A DNA stretch of 64,000 nucleotides from Calliopum simillimum (GCA_951812925.1 OX638372.1:6076001-6140000); one strand, 5' to 3'; positions 45,631 through 59,157 are shown, counted from the first letter of the stretch. Numbers and translations are program-made. The notes: generated by a model from the letters alone, not told the origin.

Positions 45631-47819
45631 TGTTGGACAAATGCGAACGATTTCTGACTCTGTAGAAGGTGGTAGATGCCATTTTTCTCAACTTTATTCG
45701 ATTTGATTTCTACTTTCATCCGTTAAAGTAAAGGTATGTAAATTCCATACAAAAGATAACATTTTATTTGTATAAAGTTGAGATATATTTTCTTTTATAA
45801 ATGATAATTCGGAATGAAATTCTCAAATTGAAGAAATAATGGGTGAAGTTCAATGAGAAAGACTGTGGCTAAATGATGCCATTGGCAAAAAATAAAATAT
45901 CTTTAGAACCACAGAAAATTTGGCCAGTCTGACATAAATCAACTCGGTGTATTTAATGAACATTTTTTTTTCCAAAGTAAAAACAATCGAAAAATATCAA
46001 ATAAATTCGGAGATGTCGCGAAATATTGAAAAATCATTGTAAAAGTCAAGTGTTCGGTTTGTGCACACCAACAGAATCGCCTTTATCAAGCAAGAGGAAA
46101 CAGGGTTTAATATAAAATTAAAAATTCGAAAATAGCTATACAACTCGTAAATAAACCTTTTGAATTTAAGCTTATTTATCTAACATATTAAACTAAGAGT
46201 CCAACGACAAGTTGATCGAGTTGATTGACCATTGTGCCATGCAAACACACTTTCCAAATGATTACGCCTCAGTTATGCCAAGCATTGTTTCCACACAATA
46301 TACTCGCACATACGACAAGTACAAAAACCTGACCAAACATTTCATCACTTGTCACTACTGAACTGACAACATGCATTGCAGGGTATCTATCACACACTGA
46401 AGTCAGTAATTTGATATCACACCTAAGAGCACTTAACGAGCACAACTCAAACTCAAACTGAAACAATTGAAAGGTGACTGTTTTGACCAACTTAACTGAT
46501 CATTTAAGCGTAACATAGTGATTGTTAAGAACGTAATGTTGATGATGGAATGTCTGAGCGACAACTAGGTAGCTATGCCTTTAATTGTGATTAAATTACA
46601 AAGAAAAATGCTTGGATATTTAAATGTGCTGGGAACAAAAATTAACACAACGAGCGAGTGGCTCATGATGGGAAACTATGTTGTATGCGAAAACCAACAA
46701 GTGATGTTGAATGAATAAAAGATTGTAGAGGACCACCCGCCTGATACTGATAGTGATCTTTTCTATTGCAAAACTAACAATTGGCAATACATTGTTAATG
46801 AAAATGTTTTAAAAAACGTGATTCGACGATTTTAGTTGTATTCTTTTTTTAATCGAAACAGAACCTTTTCTAAAAAAAAAATTGTATTTAAAATGAAGTT
46901 GCTTGAATTTGCAACACTTTAGCTCTTTTGTGGGACTTAAATTAAATTTAATTCATTTCTCGCACATTTGACTTGCCAACGCGTAGTTCGTTCACCGCAT
47001 AACGACGGCTACTTTGGTGGCGGCTTTCTAAATAAAATATACATAGATACACCCCCAAGCGTAAAATATTCATAATGCCAAAAACCAACAACAACAACTT
47101 GAACGAAATTTCCATTTTGATTTAACGCTTTATTAAGGAACTCCCCCCCTCCCCATTTCACAACCAACATAACAGTAGCGATGCGTAAATTGCTGGGCTT
47201 TCAGCTGATCATAACAAAAACTATGGACAGTCTGTCGGTTGGTACTAAGATGATGGATTCCATTGTTACCGATGCCATGGTTACAAATCAAATTATTGAC
47301 ACTTGAAAATATTTTTGAAAATCACTGCTTGCAACTCTGTTTTGTTGCTTAAGCAGCAGCATCAGCGATATTTTTGATGAAATTTAATTGATTTTCTTCA
47401 TTAATCATGAATTATGCCGCGTTAAAGCGTTGCGCGTTGATTTCCTTTTTAAATATTGAGACCAAGTGGTGGGAATGTTGTAAAATCAATAATGCGCTGT
47501 ATTGTTTCTTGCTTTGTTGTATTGAAGAATATAATTAAATATTTCAGCTTTTAAGGTAGTAACGCTTTCCTTAACAAAAGTTTTAAAGTTTTCACATGAT
47601 AAATGCTAGAGTCCTACCTACTCAAAGTGCAATGCACTGTGGGTAGCTTGAGCCATCTTAGAAACAAAAATTAATAACAGCCAAACTATTTGAAAAGCAA
47701 TGAAATTCGATATTACTCAGATATGTATAAAAAAATGAGCTAGATCACCATAGAAATCATCAAAACTTTATAAATTATATTTGATGTCTAAAGTGCTATT
47801 GGTTCTTTTTCAAATTTGT
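45631..47819. other. AT-rich non-coding stretch, nothing recognised
   Basis: No transposon ends or exons are seen. The minus-strand frame 46269-46490 starts with hydrophobic text but has no donor or acceptor that would make a clear exon. A CAACAACAA patch lies near 47088. Confidence 0.45.
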
Positions 47820-47827
47820 AAAAGGCA

Positions 47828-48142
47828 CTTCAGACTATCTGAGAAGTCATATGCGTTTCTTTATATTTTTTTGTCTGATTTTTTCTCTGACTGTCACATT
47901 TTAATTGTTTTTCATTTATGTTGTTGAAATTGTTTTAATTTTTTATTTATGAAACAACATTAAAAAATTCGAAAACTCATATGACTTCTCTTTTCAAATA
48001 GATTCAAATCTAATGCCAAAAAAACTCATATGAGTTTTCTTCTGATAAATCATTTGTGTGATAAATTTACATTCACACTATCAGAGTTGCCATATTTGAC
48101 AACTCATAAGAGTTTCTGTATGACTTCTCAGATAGTCTGAAG
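47828..48142. mobile_element. MITE with CTTCAGACTATCTGAGAAGT ends
   Basis: The left end CTTCAGACTATCTGAGAAGT then CATA and the right end TATGACTTCTCAGATAGTCT then GAAG are exact inverted repeats; weaker pairing (AAAAGGCA with TGCTTTT) extends a few bases further out. Inside there are palindromes, notably AAACTCATATGAGTTT near 48020-48035, and several AACTCATA or TCATATGACTTCTC repeats. No target duplication is clear. Non-coding. Confidence 0.8.
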
Positions 48143-48249
48143 CTGCTTTTAGAAATGAGTGTGATCGGTTCAATGACAAGCCCACTCCAAATGGAGCACA
48201 TATAATTCTTGCATATACAGAGAAAACAACATTGTCAAAAGTGGCACAC

Positions 48250-48640
48250 ACTTGGTTATTTTAACCACGTGGTGACCCAAATTTTGAACATGGCTCGATT
48301 GTGGCAGTTTTAACAACGCGCGTTGCTAAATGGGTTTTAACCAGGTTTGTGAGTTTTGAAATGAGCTAATTTGGATTTAACTATGTTTCCTGAGTGTTTT
48401 GAATACGTTTCTTTGCTGATTTGAGTTTAACAACGCTTCGTGAGTGTTTTGACTACGTTTCGTTGCTGATTTGGATTTAACAACGCTTGGCAAGCAGCGT
48501 TGTTGAACGAGTTTCAACCACGTTTGTGAGTAATTTAGCAACGCACCATACAAATATGAGGTTGGAGCGTTGTTAAATCCAAAGCAACAACAAAACATAG
48601 TTAAAACGATCACGAACGTGGTTTTTTCTTCGCTCTGTCT
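48250..48640. repeat. Minisatellite with AACAACGCTT units, about 50 bp period
   Basis: Units of the form GATTTGGATTTAACAACGCT, TCGTGAGTGTTTTGACTACG, TTTCGTTGCT recur near 48368, 48418 and 48470, with weaker partners on both sides. The later part (48500-48590) contains the complement AGCGTTGTTAAATCC, so the array is partly inverted. The minus-strand frame 48377-48664 is a by-product. Confidence 0.7.
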
Positions 48641-48824
48641 ACCTAAACTAACCACTTCCGCCATTAGAAACTCACAGGTTAGGTTAGAACGGGAGATGAT
48701 CGATGTGAACTAAGACCGAAGTTGGGCCCATTGTATCCACGGATTATAACTTCGTTGTCAACCTGTAAGAACCATTACGAAATTTCTATAAGCTCTAAAG
48801 TGGATTTGGGGCCCTTTTGAACTA

Positions 48825-48945
48825 TAGAATGCACTCGCGATAATATGAACTATTTTAGAGCTTTTTGCTTTTGGAGTATGGAAAAAGTGTTCATATTTTA
48901 GGGGTGTTCATATTTTGGGATGTTAATATTATCGCGAGTGTACTG
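48825..48945. mobile_element. TA-flanked mini-MITE with CACTCGCGATAATAT ends, 121 bp
   Basis: The left end TAGAATGCACTCGCGATAAT then ATGAAC pairs with the right end GTTAATATTATCGCGAGTGT then ACTG. TA flanks lie at 48823-48824 and 48946-48947. Inside, GTGTTCATATTTTAGGG is followed directly by GTGTTCATATTTTGGGA, a tandem subterminal repeat. The ends and TA flanks suggest a pogo or other Tc1/mariner-group MITE. Confidence 0.75.
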
Positions 48946-48947
48946 TA

Positions 48948-50985
48948 TCTTTAAGAGAGTCGAAGAAATGTCTTTGGAACACCTTGTAGCGTCGATTAGC
49001 TGGCGCTGAACATTCAGAAAGGAAATAAAAAATGAACTCTTCGGCGTGAAGATCTTTACAACTTCCATAATGATTTTATACGTCAGTGAGCCAATTAAAA
49101 TTCTAAAGCTTCACTTTTCTAATGAAATCTTACATGTTCTTTCAGCGTCATAAAGTGGCCATATTTCTCTCAACGAAGATCATGTTGTTAAGTCTGGCTA
49201 TCTAAAATTAGCCCACAAAATACATTTTGATTCAATGTTGGCTCTAATTAATGCAAGTCATTTCATAATATAAGTTTCAGAAATTTTGTCACTTGAAGAC
49301 CCTTTTCCTAGCAAGTGTCTCAGATTTTCATTTTTAAAAAACTCATAAAGTTGGCTATAAGTTTTTCATCGAGTGGAGCAAGAAAATTTTTTTATAAAAC
49401 ATGTCAAAAAATTAGGTTTTTCTCAATAACTCCTTAGAGTTACATCACCTCCTAGTAGTTTTGTTACCTAATTATTTCATTTAAATTATTGTTTGCTGTT
49501 GAAGTGAGGGTGCACCACGTTTTATGTCCAATATTCAAGCAGTGGTTCCATTGTACGCGAAACAGCACCTTAAGAGAGTGATGACTATTAAACATTATCT
49601 TCATTACTTTATCTTAATGACTTTTTTGTCTCCACCAGCTAAACATCATCACCATAACCACCATTATTAACAATTCAATTTCCAAAATTACGAACAGTTT
49701 GTTAGCTTAACGACATATTTTTGATTACAACAAACCAATACCTACCAATGCAAGGCAACAACAGAGAACATGTGATGTTAATATTATTGTTGATAGATTA
49801 TCATGCACTTAATTTATATTGTTAGGTAGATCTTCATATACACTACCCTTGTATATACTATATAGTATATCCACGCAGTTAGGATTTAGCTGTGTAGAAC
49901 TTAAATAAATGGTCGCTTAATTTGATATTAAATTCTGGACATATTTTTGTTAATGATACTCCATCAAACGCCTATCAATTTCCCAAAATATGTCATTTAA
50001 TATAACCACGCAGATAACTACATAAATAGTTAGAAGCCCGAAAATAACGTCATTTATTTTGGCAGTTATATATGTATTTGTATTTGTATATATAGCACTA
50101 TATATGCAATCAATTAATCAATCATGCACTCTTGACCAATTTCAGTTTTAAGTTTCGTCTTTTTTTTCCCATTCTGCTCCTTCCCCAAAAGGTGTTCCGT
50201 ATTGAATGCACGTTTCTTTGGAAAATATTATGACGATAAGGATTCTTCATTCTGAGTGTTGCGCCATATACGAGTATGTCTGCGGTGTTAAAATGAAATA
50301 ATCGTGAAAAAGTGTGCCGGCACAATCATCAATCAATGGATTTTTTTTTTTTTCTTTTTTTGTTGTTGTTTTTGTTTTTCTTGTGATTTCTTTTTTTTTT
50401 TTTTTGGTTTCAGTGGAATTTCGATTGTACAAAACAATTCAATTAATGTCGTTAAAAGGATTAAAGTGAAGTTGTTCGTTGTTCGATCGGTCAGCAGTGG
50501 GCAGTGGTAATGGATAAAGTAATCAAGCGTGTGACAGTATAAAAAATAAAATTTGTTTTATATTCTTTACTTAACCATAAAGGTCGATATTTTGTGTAAC
50601 ACATTGGTATAAGGTTTTTTTGTTCATATTTGTTTTGTAATAATAAAACTTTTAAGTTACGAGAGAAAAGTATAGCAGCGCTTGTTTGAATCAAGTAAGT
50701 ATTTCGGAAAACTTGAGCTCAAATTTACTTTAATTTGTTGAAGTACGTTGTAATTTTCAAATGATAAAATTACAGAAAACGCTTCGTGACCCACTTTTTT
50801 GATCATCTAAGTAAGTTAGTTTTCTGTTATTTGGCAAAATTTACTATAAATCCTCTATTTTAGTACTATGATCAACTTTTTAGATCTGCTAAAATATTTT
50901 TTGTGGAAAGAAAAACCATCGCCAAGATGATATCTCTAGGTTTAGGAGCTTTAATTTTTTAACATTTCAATACAACACTTTCAAT
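48948..50985. other. AT-rich non-coding stretch, nothing recognised
   Basis: A short palindrome ATATACTATATAGTATAT lies at 49853-49870. T tracts interrupted by G (50340-50405) produce frames on both strands that are not coding. No gene or transposon is recognised. Confidence 0.45.
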
Positions 50986-51850
50986 CTTAGTTAAAACAAT
51001 TATAACTCTTAAACCATTAAAGTAACAATTTTAGTATTGGATTCATATGAAAGATAGTCTTGTATTCTTTCCACAAAAAAATATTTTAGAATATTCTTAG
51101 TAAGTACTTAAAAAATTAATAAAAATAGTACTATTTGTTTATAGCCTGATTCACTACCTTTCTAAAATTAATCAAAACATAAAAATCGCTTAAGAAATAT
51201 CCAAGTTATGGGGAATTTTGTGAAATTTGTCAATTTCATATTCTGAAACTCAAAAAAAAATCTTAGTTTCTAAACCATTATACACAAGTACTATCTTAAT
51301 TTTGGATTCATATCAGAGCTAGTTTTGTCTTCTTTTCCACAAAATATATGTTAGAAGATCGAAAAGTAGGTCGAGGGGCATTTTTGTTCATTTTAGTAGG
51401 TACTAAAAAAGTACTAAATTTAGTCATTTTTGCCATATACGAAAAAACTAACCTCGTGCTTATAGCCTGATTCAATACCTTTCTAAGAAAGATAAGGACA
51501 TTAACATCGGTTGTAAAATGACTTAGTTATGGACCGTTTTGTCAAGCAGTATCGGTCAGTTCTATGTTTTGAAAAGTTCAATTATAGCTCCTACGCCGTA
51601 AAACAAATATCCTCAATTTGGTTCATGTGAGTCATTTTCAAAAAATATATTTTGGAGGATCAAAGAAGTAATGAGGCATTTTTTGTAATTTCAGTACAAA
51701 AAAACGTACTAATTTTCTTTTTTGCCAAATTAGAAAAAACTGAACTTCTGCGTATAGCCTGATTCAATACCTTTTCAAAAATGATCTGAACATAAAAATC
51801 AGGTAAGAAATTTGCAAGTTATGAAAAAATTATGTGAATGAGTGTTTGTC
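50986..51850. repeat. Satellite-like array, about 300 bp unit, three diverged copies
   Basis: The phrase ATAGCCTGATTCAATACCTT starts three paragraphs at about 51141, 51462 and 51754 (spacing 321 and 292 bp). Each is followed by ATAAAAATCG or a variant, then AAGTTATGG. Earlier in each unit comes AAACCATTA, then TTGGATTCATATGA, then TTCCACAAAA(A/T)ATAT and a GTACTAAA stretch. The units are diverged, so this is an old tandem array or repeated remains of a larger element. Confidence 0.75.
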
Positions 51851-51952
51851 ATAATAAACCGACTTTTTTACTTTTTGCGGCAATACAAAATTTACATTTT
51901 TATCAGTTTTGGTATGAAAGATTTATCACATTTTAGCGAAGTCCGAGATATG

Positions 51953-51985
51953 TATTCTCCTGTAATTCCTAGGAGGAGCATAGGG
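51953..51985 (-). repeat. Dispersed motif GGCCCTATGCTCCTCCTAGG
   Basis: On the minus strand the block GGCCCTATGCTCCTCCTAGG, AATTACAGGAGAATAC matches the plus-strand blocks at 4755-4785 and 16201-16235. Three copies with about 85% identity in one window indicate a dispersed repeat whose full extent I could not define. The CTCCT and AGGAG words make it a small hairpin. Confidence 0.65.
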
Positions 51986-54483
51986 CCAAAACAGAGATAG
52001 TGAGATTAATTCTTCTTATGATACGCATGGATTAAATAATTTATAAACAATATCTTTGAGGATTAATACGTCCTATTGAATTGAAATTGAAAGAAACAAA
52101 CCGTGCTAAAACAATGTATTATGTTTAAAATAAATAAGTATCAAGTGAAAAAACTAAGAAAATCATAGTTCAAAAGGATATAGCTGATGCATCTCTTCAA
52201 AATCGTTTTTAAATAATAACTGCCTTACTCAAAATCCGTACACAATTTAAAGCACTTTATTTTAAAATGAAATAAACGTCAGCCAAATAATAATATAAAT
52301 TATATATATTGACATGGCACATATATCCTGCAGGGATACGAGTGTATCCTGTGACAATTACAATATTAAATTAGTTAATTCAAGTGAAAAACAAATGACT
52401 TGCGGCTAAAACTAATTCATCAAAAAAGGCGTCAAAGCCTGTAAATGCCATTAAAGGAAAGAGTCATCACAGCATATCCTGCCGCTGCTGCTGCTGACAT
52501 TCCCAAATCGTCAAAATGCTACAAATGTTAAGATTGAAAATAAAATAAAACATTTCACAAATGTAAACAGTTGCTAGATCCAATTATCAGGCAGGGCTGA
52601 ATTATGTATAACACAACTATAACAACAACTGCAACAACAAGGATCACAAAAAGGACTTACAACATAAGTGTGCTTTCAACTTGATGAAAAGAACCAACAA
52701 ATAGCAGGGGGTGAATTATTTGAATATGCCGGTTACAGCTCGGCTACAGCGGGGTTCATTGGAAATTTTCAACATAAATAAATTTATTTGTATTTGATTG
52801 GACTTAAGCGGAGAAAAGCTCTATGTCGAAGCAGAATATTAAGTCAAAACCTGGTTTCTCGACGGGGTGCAATTGACTCGAGTGATTTAAATACACAAAT
52901 GCGTTGCTAATTTGACAGTTGTCATATAATTTGGGTGCCGCATAATATCCTTCATTTATCAACATCAGCAAATGAAAATCCGCCCTTCTTGTTCAGCACT
53001 CAACTCATCATCCTCATCATTCTCATCGCCCAGCATCAATTAGCTGGGGTGTTGCATTGTTGGCCGTGGTAAACCAAGTGGAAATCTCTAAAGTTGGGTG
53101 CTGCTCTGCGGCACAGCGCGCAATAAAAGGAAATCCCATTTGTAATGAATTCGTTAAATTATTTTGATGATGATTTAATTTGAATACTCGTAGGTACATA
53201 TCTTCGTCTACTTAACATACTTTTGGATGTACTTATGTCGATTGTGACGGAATTGAAACTTATGGTGCGGTTTGTTGAATGCACTTTATTTTATTCTGAA
53301 TATATCAAGTTACAAAAGAAATTGACAAATTACTGCGAAAAAAAAAAATTTATACGAAAACATTTACACGTAATGGTTTTAAAAAATTTAAAGTATTTAT
53401 TTTTGCATTAATTTGTTTCAAAGGTCCTTGCGTAGTAAAATTTTATCTTATAACTTAGCTAATTGAAGAAAAAACGTCATATATATTATATTTTCAGTAT
53501 AACATACGCAGAAAATTCAACTCTGGTTAACATTTTAATATTAATGATGCAATTTATTTAACTGTAAAGTTTTGAAAATTTGATGGACCACCCAAATGAA
53601 ATGCTTTTTTGATCGTTGTCAAATAACATATCTGTATCAGCTAAATTTGAGTATTTTTTATATTTATTTCTTTTTTTACTTTAGCATCAGCTTAAGGTTT
53701 CATATCCATATCAAAATATATATTGCTCAGCAAAGTGTGAGTAATGTTTTGACGCGCTTTGGTTCCATACATAGTGCCTTCAACGTTATAAATCGATTAC
53801 TATGTAGCTTTTAGAAAATATTTCTGTGTGAAGTTATTCCAAAAATATTCAGACTATTCGACTTTCTTTCAGCTAAAGACAAGGAAACATCAATTACTTT
53901 TGTTTATAATAAAAAGAGATAAAAAATAAGTTTTTTTATGATAAAAGTATTCCAAAAATTATGTATGATCCCATTAAGATATTAAGTTAAAATGGCTGTA
54001 TTTCCAATTTGAATTTATCTGACTTTTTTCATAATTTTCAAAATGCCTCCCTTTATATGGGAAAATCTCAGCAAGTATGACTTTTTCGAAAAAAACAAGC
54101 TATTTTTCAAATATATGGCGCTCTATTTTGGCCCTCGAAATTATCAATTTTAGATATATTAAAAGTATTTTTCAGCCTGCGTAGCTGACTTTTTCGATCG
54201 CCTCCCCCAATATCTTCAAAAATCATATTTCAAAAGTGATGCACTGAATTTAGCGAAACAGACACATCAACGGGATGCGGTTTTTCGTACGTCTAAACAC
54301 CCATGTTATAGCCCCAAACAGTTCGCTGTTAGAACGGATGGGAAATGCAAAGACTTCTAAATCGGCGAACCGAGACCTGTTAACACCGAAAGTCATACTT
54401 GATGAGATTTCCCCATATAAAATATTACGAGATGGACCTAATGGCATTTGAAAAATATTTTGTCAAATTTACTATGTACCACG
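51986..54483. other. Non-coding stretch, nothing recognised
   Basis: The part 52430-53130 is somewhat less AT-rich and has few homopolymers, so it could be a regulatory or conserved region, but the sequence alone does not show it. The frames 53223-53411 and 53596-53814 have no known domain. Confidence 0.4.
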
Positions 54484-54714
54484 GTTCTTGGTCTTGATGT
54501 GTCTTGGTCTCGGCCTTGATCTTGGTGTTGAGTATTCAAAATTTCCATATATTATTTTTCCACAGCAGTTGGGTTTTCAAGATGGCAAAATTTCGAAATG
54601 AGAGATAATTTTATGCGAAAAAGGGGCCTTACACACTTATTAACTATAATTTACCAAGACTGAGAAAAGCAGTCTTAATCTTTATGATTATCGTGACCAA
54701 GGCCAAGACTAATT
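54484..54714 (+). mobile_element. hAT-like MITE with CTTGGT-rich ends, both ends lost
   Basis: The stretch opens with CTTGGTCTTGATGTGTCTTG and CTCGGCCTTGATCTTGG, runs through the core phrases GTTGAGTATTCAAAA, GTTGGGTTTTCAAGATGGCA and GAGATAATTTTATGC, then AATTTACCAAGACTGAG. It ends at GACCAAGGCCAAGACTAATT. The order matches copy 1 at 12196. The TAGTGATGAGC termini are missing on both sides. Confidence 0.78.
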
Positions 54715-54795
54715 AAATCGAAAATTGTTGACAATAGTAGAAAAATGTTGCTAAGGTTGAAAATTGTTGATAGTAAGAGGAAAATGTTGCCTATC
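54715..54795. repeat. Short tandem repeat, two units of about 38 bp
   Basis: GAAAATTGTTGACAATAGTA then GAAAAATGTTGC is followed by GAAAATTGTTGATAGTAAGA then GGAAAATGTTGC. It abuts the truncated MITE on its right side. Confidence 0.65.
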
Positions 54796-57089
54796 ATCAC
54801 AAAATATGTCAGAGACGAGGCAAACTCTTAAAGAAATTCCCAACGAAGATTTTCATTAAACCTTTGATTGGAATTCATAAGACAGTAGAAAATGTGCTTG
54901 ACCAAAAGTCACCTGAAAAATATCTTTACAAAAGAAAATCAAAAATTCAGCAAAGCCATGATGGAAAATCAAAACCTATACAAAATATCGCATTCCTTGG
55001 ATATGATTCATTTTGATTCTATTTTCCTTGAATGAATGGACTATGAAAAGTTGAAAAAAGTTATTATGTAAAAATATGAATGTCTTCAGCGATAATGCGA
55101 GCTATTCAAGCGGATTACTATCCTTGTTATAATCAAAAAAATTTTTTATGTGAATAGGTTATTCTACTCACGAATTATTTTCGGCAAGAAAAAAGCTCAG
55201 GTCTTCTTTGTACTTTTTAGAACGGGTTGGTCCAAAATTTCCACGAATTTTATTGCCGTTTAAAAAAAATGAGGTTATGAAACTGAGTTTCTAGGCAAAA
55301 CAATCTTATTAAGAGCTATTTGGTAAAACACAACTATTTTTACTACTGAAAAAAAAAATTAGATCTTTAAGTTTCCAGGAGACTGAGGCTATGGACCTGA
55401 GATTTTTCGACATTTCAGTCAATAAATCGTCAATGCAACGTTCAGTGATAAAATTATGGAGTTTAATAGTAAAATGTCTGATGATCTGAGTTTAATGCAG
55501 ACGATCCTAGGGAAACTTCACTTCGGCCATTCGCATCAACAAACCAGCAACACGCTAGATATGCTAATTCATTTTTAGATATTTTGATGTGCCGGGAGGA
55601 TGACAAAAAAAGTCGAGTGACAAAGTTCAATATAGCATTTTTTAATAAAATTGTATATTAATTCCAAAATTTGACAATTACATAAAAAACTATTGATTTT
55701 TTTAGTAAAAAGTGAAGTATGCATTCTCGAAGCTGAGTTTTATTTAGCATTAAAACTTTAATTTCGAAAAAGAGACATACCAGGAGACTGAGAACTTGGC
55801 ACTTTAATGTAAAATTTTTGCATAAAATATATTTGAGCATACTCCCTGAAGAGTAAAATAACCAGTATGTGTCAAAATATCTGCTTTTAAACGCCAATCA
55901 TGAAAGAACTAAAACCGTTTGGACAATAATTAAATAATGTTTTCTCGTCTTTATTTTAAATTACATCCATGCAATATTTACGATAAAACGTCTGCTTCAT
56001 TTATTACAAAAAACGAAAATACATTGAATTACATTAGAATTTCAGGGCATTGGTACATTTGACCAAACACATTAATATCCATCAAGCAAACATCAAGATG
56101 AAGCACATTTTTAATACATTTGACCAATGCACGTCCATATGGTAATTTCAATTTTCGAATTTTTTTATTCTCATTTTCGTTGACTCGAATTGAACCCTAT
56201 AATTTGCGGTTTTTACGCGTAAATCCGGTAGCCGGTTGGATTATGATTGAATTTCGATGATGCTGATTACCATCATCATCACCAGCAGCATCTTCGGCAT
56301 CATTTCAGATTTTGATACTGAGCGCATAACTAATTTAAAATTTCGTGCGCAGATCGATTACAGGCAACATGCTAAATTAGATACAGGCAACTGCTATTTA
56401 AATAAAAACATAAAAAAAACTATACTAAAATTTATAACATGATGAAATAAAACTTTTCTCTTCTGACATTTTCAAGGCGTCATATTCGTTCTGTGTGCAA
56501 AATTAGTATTCACACTTGATTAGTTTTAAGCATTCGACATTTGAATTCATTTGCAATCATGTGGAAATTTTAATATGTGATTTTTATACAACAACAGCAA
56601 GAACAACAACAATCATTTTCTCTCAACAAATACTCATGCGTCCAAGTATTTTTTCATAAAAATGCTAATTTTTGCCTGCGGCCACAGCGTAAATAAAAGC
56701 AAAAAGCAAAGCAATCAAATGAAGTGACGCGATGCGACGCACCGTTAAAGAAATGAAAGGCACACGTCACCATTAGGAAAGAACTGAGGGGGGCCGGGCA
56801 CAACGTTTGCAAAGACCACCCGCTTGGCTTGAAATGGAACATTGTTATTGGGTCATTAGTTGTGCTCTACCATGGTATATAAATTTGGTACTTTGTGTTT
56901 TAGTTTTTTTCATAACATTTGATTTTGTTTTAAAACTAAGGGCATTTTAATTTTGAATTAGAAAAGTGTTCAAAAATGGCCAAAATATGAAATCTTAGGA
57001 AAATAATCTTTTAAAAATTGTTTTCACAAAAGTACTTATTAAATATATTCGGAAGTTATTCTTCATTAATTTACCATTAGGGCTATTAC
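54796..57089. other. AT-rich non-coding stretch, nothing recognised
   Basis: CCAGGAGACTGAG occurs twice (55375, 55790) and TACATTTGACCAA twice (56051, 56119), which hints at small duplications only. No gene or transposon is recognised. Confidence 0.45.
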
Positions 57090-57310
57090 TATACCCTCTA
57101 TCCATATTCCGTTTGTAGCACAGAGATGGAGCCGTAGAAAAGTATGTATGAGTGATTCTCTGAAAAATTTACCATTCAATGTTATTTTTACTATTCGATA
57201 CAGAATAATAAAAACAAGACAAGATGAGGTAGCACCTCCCATAAGAGCACACTTTTTTAAAATGATACGAAGAATGGTATTTAAACAATCAAAGCCGTGA
57301 ATGTGATATT
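57090..57310 (+). mobile_element. DINE-1-like element, strongly decayed
   Basis: It starts TATACCCTCTATCCATATTC and continues with CGTTTGTAGCACAGAGATGG, which matches the DINE-1 head. After a deletion it picks up GACAAGATGAGGTAGCACCT and CCCATAAGAG, the complement of the GGGAGGTGCCAC paragraph, and then TGGTATTTAAACAATCAAAG. This order is the same as in the copy at 39727-39962 but with many more changes. Confidence 0.65.
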
Positions 57311-59157
57311 TATTTTTAAAAATATTTTTATGGTGTTTTAAGATTATTGATTAAACCATAATAACAAAATTTATTTAGATATAACAATCAAAGTAATTTG
57401 ATTTACAAATAAACAAAAGAAATATATACAAATACAATGTAACCCAAAAGCCACGATTTCGTTCAAATTTATAAAAAGTCATAAGAAGAGCCAAAAATAC
57501 ACATTTCCAAATCCTATAAGAAATCAGTGCCCCATAAGCTTAACCTTGCGCAGATTTCGTGCTCTTTTCATTACATAAACTCCCAATAAGTGAAATTGCC
57601 TAAAAACCCATAACAAAATCACAAAATTCTAAAAAAGGTTTACCTCACACACATACACACACGCATACATATGTGCGCCAGCAAAAACAAAAATCTGTCA
57701 ACGTCACCCACATACACAACGTAAGCAAAAGGCCAAACCGTAATCGCATCGTAAAACCGGAACTAAGTCGATAAGTTAGGCAAAAGCGTAAATATTTGCT
57801 TAAACTTAACCCACAGCATCCCACAATAACTCTTGGGCCAAGCATAGCCCAACATAATACAAAAAAGAAACCAAAATGTACTGAACCTTTTCAACGGCTT
57901 GTTACAGGATATTTTAAGGATATTTCTGAAAGGATGTTATGGAAGAATGTATAAGTGTATTAAGCGCTCATATACACACAAACATGTTAAGCAATAAATT
58001 AAGATGTTTTTTATGCGATGATATGTGTGCGCATTTTTTACACACAAAAGGATCAAATAACAATGAAAAGGATCAGAGACAAAAAATACACTGTTCATAG
58101 GACACGCTTTAAATAGAGACAGAGAGGGGAAAAGTTATAGCTAAAAAATATAGCCGTTAGTATGTTATTGTCATTTTGTTATTGTTGTATTTTGTCAAAG
58201 GACATTGTGCACATGGAATTTTTACAGATTTCGTAGTTCATATCACCATCATCATACTCGTACGATGATATTTTATCACTTTCGGAAGTTGTTCCATCAA
58301 ATGTTTCTTTTAGAGTAAATTCATAAAATAATTCGCTCGATTTGCTGCACAAATTGTTTGTTAATCAAATAAACAAAAAATTAGATTTTTTATGGCATGG
58401 TAAGAAATAAAGAAAAGTCCATTTAGATCGCGTGTCCTACGCGTCCTCTGCCTAACAAATTGTAAGTTTTTTCATTGACGTGTCACAAAAAAAACTGTCA
58501 CTAGCATGTCTACACTTAGAATAATTTGAAATTGTAAATGATTTTTTTAAGATTTTTAAAAAAATGACGCCATTTTGTAAATTTTGAAAATTTGCCAAAT
58601 TTAAAAATGAAAATCAAAATAGCATTTAAAATGCTACAAGAATCCACAACAAAAATTTTAAAATTTTATTTTTACAATAACAAAATGGCGGATCATAGAA
58701 AAAAAAACTGCATCAATTTTTCAGAAAAACACTTTGACACTCCATGCCCATAAATTGAAAAAAAAAAAATTTCCCGCAAAACTAATAATGAGAGGTCTCC
58801 AAACTGAGCACTTAGAACAGCTCTGTAAATTTTTATAAAAATCTGAGAACCCAAAAAAAAAATTTGAGCTGGAAAGCGTCTGGAATATAATGAGAAGATG
58901 ATAAGCTACGATTTCGGGGCTTGCATATTTTCGACCATAAAAAAAGTACACATTAAATCCTTACAGTCCAACTTTTCCACATTTTCATCACACTTATCGA
59001 CTCTTTAAAACAACCGTGAACTATACTCCTTAGCAATTCAGTAAAAGATTTTATTATATGCGATTTAGTGTAACCCTCTACTACTTAGTTATTTTTACTA
59101 TCACATGTATTCGAGTATTACAAGTATTTTGTTCAGTGCATTTCGTACTAATTCAGT
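57311..59157. other. AT-rich non-coding stretch, nothing recognised
   Basis: A CACACATACACACA run lies near 57646-57664. ACAAAATGGCGGATC at 58681 recalls the repeat at 45300-45630. No gene is recognised. Confidence 0.45.

Noticed and set aside
50304..50510. Frame with poly-F text as a membrane protein
   Set aside because: It is a translation of T tracts near 50340-50405.
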